Positions 7,055 to 12,504 of a stretch of 15,506 bases of DNA are shown here, piece by piece. The DNA is from Nitriliruptoraceae bacterium. GTDB taxonomy: Bacteria; Actinomycetota; Nitriliruptoria; Nitriliruptorales; Nitriliruptoraceae. The DNA is taken from assembly GCA_007118045.1 (NCBI GenBank), contig SKTG01000503.1, positions 1 through 15,506 of the forward strand, in the 5' to 3' direction. Each line of letters opens with the position of its first letter. The stretch's first letter is position 1. A model generated the notes under the pieces. That model saw nothing but the letters and a program-made list of their open reading frames with translations, did not search any database and had not been told where the DNA came from. The position numbers were made by a program, and so were the translations under genes.

Positions 7055-7073
7055 CGGCCGGCTGCCCCGGCCG
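7055..7073. promoter_or_regulatory. Inverted repeat in the xdh-allantoinase divergent region, possible operator
   Basis: CGGCCGG (7055-7061) and CCGGCCG (7067-7073) are perfect 7-bp arms around a 5-nt centre. On the minus strand they fall in the 5' leader of the FAD subunit gene, just downstream of its proposed -10. Binding here could repress xanthine dehydrogenase, or the RNA hairpin could affect translation. The arms are all G/C, so chance occurrence is a real alternative. Confidence 0.3.
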
Positions 7074-7081
7074 CACGTCAC

Positions 7082-7091
7082 AACCTAGGCT
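7082..7091. promoter_or_regulatory. Overlapping divergent -10 elements sharing CCTAGG
   Basis: The top strand has TAGGCT (7086-7091) and the bottom strand has TAGGTT (7087 down to 7082), both TANNNT matches meeting in the palindrome CCTAGG. Transcription would start near 7098 rightward (allantoinase) and near 7075 leftward (xanthine dehydrogenase). Neither direction has a strong -35. The same TAGGNT hexamer precedes other starts in the window. Confidence 0.45.
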
Positions 7092-7110
7092 CGTCACTCA
7101 GGGATGCGCC

Positions 7111-7119
7111 AGGGGAAGG
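7111..7119 (+). promoter_or_regulatory. Shine-Dalgarno-like site before allantoinase without a standard start codon
   Basis: AGGGGAAGG is the only good purine-rich site before the allantoinase coding region. The in-frame codons at usual distances are ATC (7124, 4 nt away) and GTC (7130, 10 nt away), not ATG, GTG or TTG. Confidence 0.4.
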
Positions 7120-7123
7120 TGCG

Positions 7124-8467
7124 ATCGCGGTCGATCTCGCGCTCGGCAGCTCCAGGGTGGTCCGACGGGGAGGGGTCGGACCGGGCGTGGTGCTGGTCGC
7201 GGACGGACGTGTGGTGGACGTCGTCGCGCGGCGCGACGCGCCCGGTGCGTGGGAGGACCTCGGTGACCTGGCGATCCTGCCGGGGCTCGTCGACGGCCAC
7301 GTGCACGTCAACGATCCGGGACGGACGCACTGGGAGGGCTTCGACACCGCGACGCGGGCGGCGGCGCTCGGCGGGGTCACCACGCTCGTCGACATGCCGC
7401 TGAACTGCCTGCCGCCGACCACGACGGTCGCCGGGCTCGACGCCAAGCTGGCGGCGCTGAGCGGCCGGGCGCACGTTGACGTGGCGTTCTGGGGCGGCGT
7501 CGTGCCCGGCAGCGAGGAGCACCTCGGAGCACTGAGCGAGGCCGGCGTGCTCGGGTTCAAGGCGTTCCTGTGCGACAGCGGAGTGCCCGAGTACGGCGCG
7601 TTCGATCCGGCGGCGCTGCCCCGCTTGCTCGCTGCGACGAGCCGCCTCGGCGCGCCCTTGATCGTGCACGCGGAGGACCCCACCGAGCTGCGCCCGGCCG
7701 CGGAGGGGGCGGACCCGCGGGCCTACCGGACGTGGCTCGACACCCGGCCACCCGTGGCGGAGGAGCGCGCCGTGGCCGCACTGATCGCGGCGACCGAACG
7801 GACGCGCGGTCGAAGCCACGTCCTGCACCTCTCGGCGGCGGGCACCCTGGAACCCCTGGAGCGAGCCCGGCGCGCCGGGGTCCGGGTCACCGCCGAGACC
7901 TGCCCGCACTACCTCACGTTGGCTGCGGAGGACGTCCCCGACGGCGCCACCGACCACAAGTGCGCGCCGCCGATCCGGGGCCGCGACAACCGCGAGCGGC
8001 TGTGGGAGGGTCTGCGCGCCGGGACGATCGACGCCGTGGTCAGCGACCACTCGCCGGCCCCGCCCGAGGACAAGCACCTCGACACGGGCGATCAGCTGGC
8101 GGCGTGGGGTGGCATCGCCTCGCTGCAGCTCGGCCTGGCCGTGATGTGGACGGCCGCTCGCCGGCGCGGCCACGGGCTGGACGACCTCGCGACGTGGATG
8201 GCCGCCGGCCCCGCGCGGGTGGCGGGCATGGCTCGGAAGGGCGCCATCGCCCCGGGCATGCACGCGGATCTGGTCGTGCTCGACCCGGAGACCGCGTGGC
8301 GCGTCGAGCCCGCGGCGCTCGCGCACCGGCATCCGATCACGCCCTACGGTGGGTGGTCGCTGACCGGCCGGGTACGTCGGACCTACCTGCGAGGCCGGTG
8401 CATCGTCCGCGACGACGAGCTGATCCTCCCCGGGAGGGGACGCCCACGACGCAGGGGTGAGGTGTGA
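7124..8467 (+). CDS. allB: Allantoinase
   Basis: This cyclic amidohydrolase opens allantoin to allantoate. Motifs in order: DGHVHVNDPGRTHWEGF, with the metal-binding HVH codons at 7298-7306; GGVTTLVDMPLN; GFKAFL, whose Lys codon at 7559-7561 would be the carbamylated metal bridge; VHAEDP (His codon 7667-7669); SHVLHLSAA; AETCPHYLT; KCAPPIR; and VVSDHSPAP with the catalytic Asp codon at 8045-8047. Similarity begins at VDLALGSSRVV, just inside the coordinates given. No ATG, GTG or TTG lies at that point. The in-frame options are ATG 7022 (far upstream, overlapping the divergent xdh gene), a non-standard ATC 7124 or GTC 7130 after the SD at 7111-7119, or GTG 7157, which would remove the first beta strand. 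The 5' end is therefore provisional. The 3' end overlaps the next gene as GTGA, so the two are probably coupled. Confidence 0.93.
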   Translation: MAVDLALGSSRVVRRGGVGPGVVLVADGRVVDVVARRDAPGAWEDLGDLAILPGLVDGHVHVNDPGRTHWEGFDTATRAAALGGVTTLVDMPLNCLPPTTTVAGLDAKLAALSGRAHVDVAFWGGVVPGSEEHLGALSEAGVLGFKAFLCDSGVPEYGAFDPAALPRLLAATSRLGAPLIVHAEDPTELRPAAEGADPRAYRTWLDTRPPVAEERAVAALIAATERTRGRSHVLHLSAAGTLEPLERARRAGVRVTAETCPHYLTLAAEDVPDGATDHKCAPPIRGRDNRERLWEGLRAGTIDAVVSDHSPAPPEDKHLDTGDQLAAWGGIASLQLGLAVMWTAARRRGHGLDDLATWMAAGPARVAGMARKGAIAPGMHADLVVLDPETAWRVEPAALAHRHPITPYGGWSLTGRVRRTYLRGRCIVRDDELILPGRGRPRRRGEV

Positions 8468-9969
8468 CCGGGTTCGACGGCAGCATCGACCTCGGGGCGC
8501 GGCGCCTCGGGGGGATGGTCCTGGAGGCCACGGACGAGTTCTTCGCCCCCAAGGAGAGCCTGCTCGACCCCCGTGCCCCCGTCTTCGATCCGGTCAGCTA
8601 CTCCGACCGCGGCAAGATCATGGACGGGTGGGAGACCAGGCGCCGCCGTGGTGATGGTGACGACAGCTGCGTCGTCCGGCTCGGTGTGCCCGGCGTCGTC
8701 ACGGCCGTGGAGGTGGACACGACCCACTTCCGCGGCAACGCGCCCGAGGCGTGCTGGCTCGAGGGCTGCGCCGTCGAGCCCACGGGCGACGGCGGGTCGG
8801 CACCCTCACCACCGGACGCAGACACCGCGTGGTTCCCCCTGCTCGCCCGGACCCCGGTGCAGCCCGACGCGGTCCAGCGGTTCGCGGTCGCAGCGACCCC
8901 ACGGGCCTCCCACGTCCGCTTCTGGATCTCGCCCGACGGGGGTGTCGCCCGGTTGCGCCTGTTCGGACGCCCGCTCGTGGACCTGCACGCGGCCGCGTTC
9001 ACCAGCGGCTACGTCGACCTGGCGGCGGCGGTGCACGGGGGGCGCGTCGTCGCCTGCACGGACGCCTTCTTCTCCTCGCCCAGCAACCTGCTCACCATCG
9101 GTGACGCGCGGGACATGTCCGACGGATGGGAGACGCGGCGGCGGCGCGGACCCGGGGAGGACCGGGTCGTCGTCGCCCTGGCCACCACGGGCGCGATCGA
9201 CCGGGTCGAGCTCGACACCACGCACTTCAAGGGCAACCACCCGGACCGGGTCGTCATCGAGGGCCTCCACGCGCCTGACGCTGACACGACGACGCTCGAC
9301 GACGCCGAGTGGGCCGAACTCGTCGCGGCCACGCCCACCCAGCCACACGCGCGGCACGCCTGGCCGACCGCGGACCTCGGCCCCGTGTCCCACCTCCGCC
9401 TCCGGGTCCTGCCGGACGGCGGCGTCGCACGGCTGCGCGCGTTCGGGTGGATCGACGACGAGGGGTGGCGGCGTCACGGCATCGCGCGACTCGACACGTC
9501 GACCCCAGCGCGGCTCGAGACGGACCTGCTCGCCTGCTGCGGCTCGACCACGTGGGCCCGACGGATGGTGGCCCGCGCGCCGTTCGGGACCCCGGACGCG
9601 TTGCTCGCGGCCGCGGACGACATCTGGGCGACGCTCGGGCGCGACGACCGCCTGGAGGCCTTCGCGGCACACCCACGCATCGGTGAACGGGCGGCCGCCG
9701 GCTTCTCGAGCCGCGAACAGGCCGGGGTCGACGAGGCCGACCGCGCGACCCGGGACGCCCTGGTCGCGGGGAACGAGGCGTACCAGCAGCGCTTCGGTCA
9801 CGTCTTCCTGATCCGCGCGGCCGGCCGGACAGCCGCGGAGATGCTCGCGGCCCTCCGGGAGCGCTTGGCCAACGAGCCCGGGACCGAACTCGAGATCGCC
9901 TCGGAACAGCAGGGCGAGATCACTCGTCTCCGCCTGGAACAGCTGCTGCGGGAGGGCCACCCGGGTTGA
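8464..9969 (+). CDS. alc-uraD: Allantoicase-OHCU decarboxylase fusion protein
   Basis: A 501-residue protein with two enzymes. Residues 1-330 are allantoicase (allantoate to ureidoglycolate plus urea), built from two homologous repeats. DGWETRRRR occurs at 54-62 and 220-228, DTTHF(R/K)GN at 85-92 and 251-258, and PDGGVARLR(L/A)FG at 157-168 and 317-328. After a linker of about 15 residues, 345-498 is a complete OHCU decarboxylase, which yields S-allantoin. It has catalytic His403 in AHPRIGE, Glu418 in SREQAGVD, and FGHVFLIRAAGRTAAEML (444-461). Both domains keep their key residues and there is no frameshift between them. They act on either side of allantoinase, so the fusion joins non-consecutive steps. 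GTG 8464 is chosen because AGGGG lies 6 nt upstream and the start overlaps the allantoinase stop. UraH follows after 30 nt. Confidence 0.93.
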   Translation: MTGFDGSIDLGARRLGGMVLEATDEFFAPKESLLDPRAPVFDPVSYSDRGKIMDGWETRRRRGDGDDSCVVRLGVPGVVTAVEVDTTHFRGNAPEACWLEGCAVEPTGDGGSAPSPPDADTAWFPLLARTPVQPDAVQRFAVAATPRASHVRFWISPDGGVARLRLFGRPLVDLHAAAFTSGYVDLAAAVHGGRVVACTDAFFSSPSNLLTIGDARDMSDGWETRRRRGPGEDRVVVALATTGAIDRVELDTTHFKGNHPDRVVIEGLHAPDADTTTLDDAEWAELVAATPTQPHARHAWPTADLGPVSHLRLRVLPDGGVARLRAFGWIDDEGWRRHGIARLDTSTPARLETDLLACCGSTTWARRMVARAPFGTPDALLAAADDIWATLGRDDRLEAFAAHPRIGERAAAGFSSREQAGVDEADRATRDALVAGNEAYQQRFGHVFLIRAAGRTAAEMLAALRERLANEPGTELEIASEQQGEITRLRLEQLLREGHPG

Positions 9970-9999
9970 CATCGACCCAGCCACCGAGAGGAGCTTCTC

Positions 10000-10335
10000 A
10001 TGAGCCTGTCGACGCACGTGCTGGACACCGTCGACGGCCGACCTGCCGCGGGCATGAGCGTCACGCACGAGTTCCGCGACGACCGGGGATGGCGCCTCGT
10101 CGGATCCGACGTCACGGACGACGACGGACGCATCGCCTCGGTGGCGGCGCCCGGTGACCTGACGGCCGGCGTCCACCGGCTCACCTTCGCCTCCGGAGAC
10201 TGGGAGACCGCGAACGGCCGCGAGTGCTTCTGGCCGGAGGTCACGGTGACCTTCGAGGTCACGGCCCCCGACGAGCACCACCACGTGCCGTTGCTGCTCA
10301 GCCCGTACGGCTACAGCACCTACCGGGGGAGCTGA
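10000..10335 (+). CDS. uraH: 5-hydroxyisourate hydrolase (transthyretin-like)
   Basis: This 111-residue transthyretin-related protein hydrolyses 5-hydroxyisourate, the urate oxidase product, to OHCU. It carries the hallmark N-terminal STHVLD with His6, DDGR with Arg44, the HHH run at 93-95 in EHHHVPLLLSPYGYSTYRGS, and the C-terminal YRGS tetrapeptide that separates the enzyme from true transthyretin. It is full length and has no signal peptide, so it is cytoplasmic. The ATG at 10000 follows GAGAGGAG (9986-9993) by 6 nt. Its product is the substrate of the OHCU decarboxylase domain encoded just upstream. The last codons CGG GGG AGC, encoding RGS, also supply the SD of the next gene. Confidence 0.97.
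   Translation: MSLSTHVLDTVDGRPAAGMSVTHEFRDDRGWRLVGSDVTDDDGRIASVAAPGDLTAGVHRLTFASGDWETANGRECFWPEVTVTFEVTAPDEHHHVPLLLSPYGYSTYRGS
10325..10331 (+). promoter_or_regulatory. Shine-Dalgarno site embedded in the uraH C-terminal codons
   Basis: GGGGGAG lies within the codons for the conserved Arg-Gly-Ser of UraH and ends 8 nt before the ATG at 10340. It supports that start for the CitE-like gene and suggests translational coupling. Confidence 0.55.
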
Positions 10336-10339
10336 GCGG

Positions 10340-11629
10340 ATGGGTCCCCGGTTGGATGCGGCCACGGTGGAGCGCCTGCTGTCCGGCGTCGACGAGGCCG
10401 AACGGCTCCATCGGCAGCACTGGCCGGGGACCCCGACCACGCGTCAACCCCTCCAGGTCCTCTACGTCCCCGCCGACGACGTCACCGCCACGACGGCGCG
10501 CGACCACGGCACCGAGGCGGCTCGGCTGATGGCCGCCCACGCCCCCGACGCCGGGTCGTTCGCGGCCGCGCTCGGCCTCGCCGACGGCCCCACGGCCACC
10601 GCGGTGCGCGAACGCGTGGAGGTCAAGCTCGCGAGCGAACCGGTCGAGGACCTGCGCGTCGACTTCGAGGACGGCTACCTCGACCGCACCCCGGAGCGTG
10701 AGGCGGAGGACGCGGTCGCGGCGGCGCGGGCGCTCGCGCAGGCACACCGTGACGGGACGGCCCCACCGTTCTGCGGGCTGCGCGTCAAGTCGTTCGCGGA
10801 CGGGCTCGCCCGGCGCAGCGTCGCGACCCTCGACCGGTTCGTGACCACCCTCCTCGAGGAGCTCGGCGAGCTCCCGGGCGGCTTCGTGGTCACCTTCCCG
10901 AAGATCGTCGCCGTCGAGCACGTCGCCACGTTCGCGTCCGTGCTCACCGAGCTCGAGGCCGTCGTCGGCCTGCCCGCCGGTCGGCTGCGCTTCGAGGCGC
11001 AGATCGAGACCACGCCCTCGCTGCTCGGGGCCGACGGGCGCGTCGTGCTGCGTGACCTGCGAGCGGCGGCCGACGGCCGGCTCTGCGCGGTGCACCTCGG
11101 CGTGTACGACTACACGGCCGGCCTCGGCCTGCCGCCGACCCAGCAGCGCCTCGAGCACCCGGCGTGCGATCTCGCCCGCCACCTGATGCAGGTCACCTTC
11201 GCCGGCACCGAGGTCCGGCTCTCGGATGGCTCGAGCAACGCCGTCCCGGCGGCTGATACCCCCGAGGAGCTGCACCGCGTGTGGGCACGTCACGCCGCGA
11301 CGGTGCGCCACTCGCTGGCCCACGGCTACGTCCAGGGTTGGGATCTGCACCCGAGCCACCTCGTCAGCCGCTACGGGGTCGTGTTCGCGGAGCTGCTGAC
11401 CGACCTCGAGGACGTGCTGGTCCGCCTGGCGCGCTGGCGGGCCGGTACGGGGGCAAACGACACGGGACGGCAGGACGCGGGCGGTGTCGTCGACGAGCCG
11501 GCGACGATCCGCCGGCTCGAGGCACACCTGCGACGGGCGTTGGACAGCGGAGCCGTGGACCCGGCTGACGTGGAGCGCCGTCTCAGCGGGGGCTCGGAGG
11601 GTGGTGCGTCGGGGTCGTCCCGGGGGTGA
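10340..11629 (+). CDS. CitE/HpcH aldolase-malate synthase-like protein (DUF6986-type), function unassigned
   Basis: A 429-residue TIM-barrel-like protein of the phosphoenolpyruvate-binding/CitE superfamily that includes citrate lyase beta, HpcH aldolases and malate synthase. I match it from memory to the uncharacterised DUF6986 family. Probable active-site residues: VDFEDGY (108-114), R148 and K150 in GLRVKSF, E219/E223 in RFEAQIETT (Mg2+ ligand), D257 in HLGVYDYTAG (second Mg2+ ligand), and WDLHP (334-338), resembling the GKWxIHP motif of the superfamily. Residues 390-429 form a C-terminal helical and then Gly/Ser-rich tail extending into the repeat tract. It is the last gene of the urate-degradation operon, 4 nt after uraH. 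Family members condense or cleave alpha-oxo acids such as glyoxylate, so a role in using glyoxylate or cleaving ureidoglycolate is inferred, not shown. The superfamily is confident; the reaction is unknown. Confidence 0.85.
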   Translation: MGPRLDAATVERLLSGVDEAERLHRQHWPGTPTTRQPLQVLYVPADDVTATTARDHGTEAARLMAAHAPDAGSFAAALGLADGPTATAVRERVEVKLASEPVEDLRVDFEDGYLDRTPEREAEDAVAAARALAQAHRDGTAPPFCGLRVKSFADGLARRSVATLDRFVTTLLEELGELPGGFVVTFPKIVAVEHVATFASVLTELEAVVGLPAGRLRFEAQIETTPSLLGADGRVVLRDLRAAADGRLCAVHLGVYDYTAGLGLPPTQQRLEHPACDLARHLMQVTFAGTEVRLSDGSSNAVPAADTPEELHRVWARHAATVRHSLAHGYVQGWDLHPSHLVSRYGVVFAELLTDLEDVLVRLARWRAGTGANDTGRQDAGGVVDEPATIRRLEAHLRRALDSGAVDPADVERRLSGGSEGGASGSSRG

Positions 11630-11682
11630 TCCCGGGGTCGTCCCGGGGGTGATCCCGGGGTGTTCCCGGGGTGGCACCGGGG
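11615..11682 (+). repeat. Tandem CCCGGG-cored repeat at the end of the purine operon
   Basis: Six adjacent 11-12 bp units of form TSRTCCCGGGG(G): 11615-11626, 11627-11637, 11638-11649, 11650-11660, 11661-11671 and a degenerate 11672-11682. The first two units are repeated exactly as a 23-bp block. The TGA of the CitE-like gene is in the second unit. Each CCCGGG core is self-complementary, and neighbouring cores can pair as 6-bp stems with loops of 5-6 nt, so the RNA would be highly structured. It probably ends or attenuates transcription before the ABC genes, though there is no U-tract. Confidence 0.75.
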
Positions 11683-11684
11683 TC

Positions 11685-11717
11685 GGGAACCAGGGTGGGA
11701 AACCAGGGTCATCCTGG
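11685..11717 (+). repeat. Direct repeat and short hairpin downstream of the CCCGGG tract
   Basis: GGGAACCAGGGT (11685-11696) is followed at once by GGGAAACCAGGGT (11697-11709), identical but for one added A. The second copy starts a small inverted repeat, CCAGG (11703-11707) and CCTGG (11713-11717), with a 5-nt loop. It lies directly before the proposed ABC promoter, so it could be terminator tail or regulator site. Confidence 0.45.
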
Positions 11718-11746
11718 ATGGCAGCTGGGTCGGGTCTCCGTAGCGT
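11718..11746 (+). promoter_or_regulatory. Probable promoter of the ABC transporter genes
   Basis: ATGGCA (11718-11723, four of six -35 bases), 17-nt spacer, TAGCGT (11741-11746, TANNNT match). Transcription would start near 11753, giving a leader of about 26 nt with the SD GGAGA (11768-11772) placed 6 nt before the ATG. Confidence 0.4.
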
Positions 11747-11778
11747 CCGGTGCGTCCACCTCACACCGGAGATCCTCC

Positions 11779-12504
11779 ATGTCCGACCCGTTCGAGGCCA
11801 CCGACCCGCGGCCGATCCTCACGGCCCGCGGGGTCGCCAAGACCTACCGCACGGGCACCCACGAGGTGCCGGCGCTGCGTGGCGCGGACCTCGACGTCCA
11901 TGCCGGCGAGCTGCTGATGATCATGGGCCCGTCCGGCAACGGCAAGACGACGTTGCTCAACTGCCTCTCGGGGCTCGACGACGTCGACGCCGGCACCGTC
12001 CGCGTCGACGGCCGGGAACTGTTCGCGATGTCCGATCGCGAGCGGACCAGGCACCGCGCGGAGCGCATGGGCTTCGTCTTCCAGGCCTTCAACCTCATCC
12101 CGGTGCTCTCCGCCGAGGAGAACGTCGAGCTGCCCCTGCTGGTCACGGGCGTGGCGGCGCGAACGGCGCGCGAACGGGCGCGCGAGATGCTGGCCCGGGT
12201 CGGGCTCGACGACCGCGGTGGCCACCGGCCGGGCGAGCTCTCCGGCGGCGAGCAGCAGCGGGTGACCGTCGCGCGGGCGCTGGTGGCGGAGCCGGCGATC
12301 GTGTGGGCGGACGAGCCGACCGGAGCGCTCGACAGCCGCACCGCGGGCGGCATCGTCGAGCTGCTCCACGAGGTCCACCAGGCGGGACAGACGCTGGTGG
12401 TCGTCACCCACGACGAGGGGCTCGGTCGGTCGGGTCAACGGCTCGTGCACGTCCGAGACGGTCGCGTCACGCCGAGCGACGTGCCGTTGGCGGGTGCGCG
12501 ATGA
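11779..12504 (+). CDS. ABC transporter ATP-binding protein, LolD/MacB type
   Basis: A 241-residue nucleotide-binding subunit of the LolD/MacB/FtsE group, which powers FtsX-like permeases in mechanotransmission-type transport or lipoprotein release. Motifs: Walker A GPSGNGKT (50-57), Q-loop FVFQAFNLIP (99-108), signature LSGGEQQR (154-161, with Glu for the usual Gln), Walker B AIVWADEPTG (173-182) with catalytic Glu179, D-loop ALDSRT, and switch His211 in VVVTHD. GVAKTYRTGTHEVPALRGADL near the N-terminus is typical of this group. ATG 11779 follows GGAGA by 6 nt. The stop overlaps the permease start as ATGA, so the two are co-translated and presumably form one transporter. The cargo cannot be read from sequence. 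Confidence 0.95.
   Translation: MSDPFEATDPRPILTARGVAKTYRTGTHEVPALRGADLDVHAGELLMIMGPSGNGKTTLLNCLSGLDDVDAGTVRVDGRELFAMSDRERTRHRAERMGFVFQAFNLIPVLSAEENVELPLLVTGVAARTARERAREMLARVGLDDRGGHRPGELSGGEQQRVTVARALVAEPAIVWADEPTGALDSRTAGGIVELLHEVHQAGQTLVVVTHDEGLGRSGQRLVHVRDGRVTPSDVPLAGAR

Noticed and set aside
8806..10440. 544-codon minus-strand open frame across the allantoicase fusion and uraH
   Set aside because: It is antisense to two confidently identified enzymes, with no domain motifs.
11615..11709. CRISPR array
   Set aside because: The units are 11-12 bp and directly adjacent, with no spacers and no cas genes nearby. It is a simple tandem repeat.
10298..11764. 488-codon minus-strand open frame opposite the CitE-like gene
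   Set aside because: It is antisense to a gene with superfamily motifs and good SD, and is rich in Arg and His in low-complexity runs.
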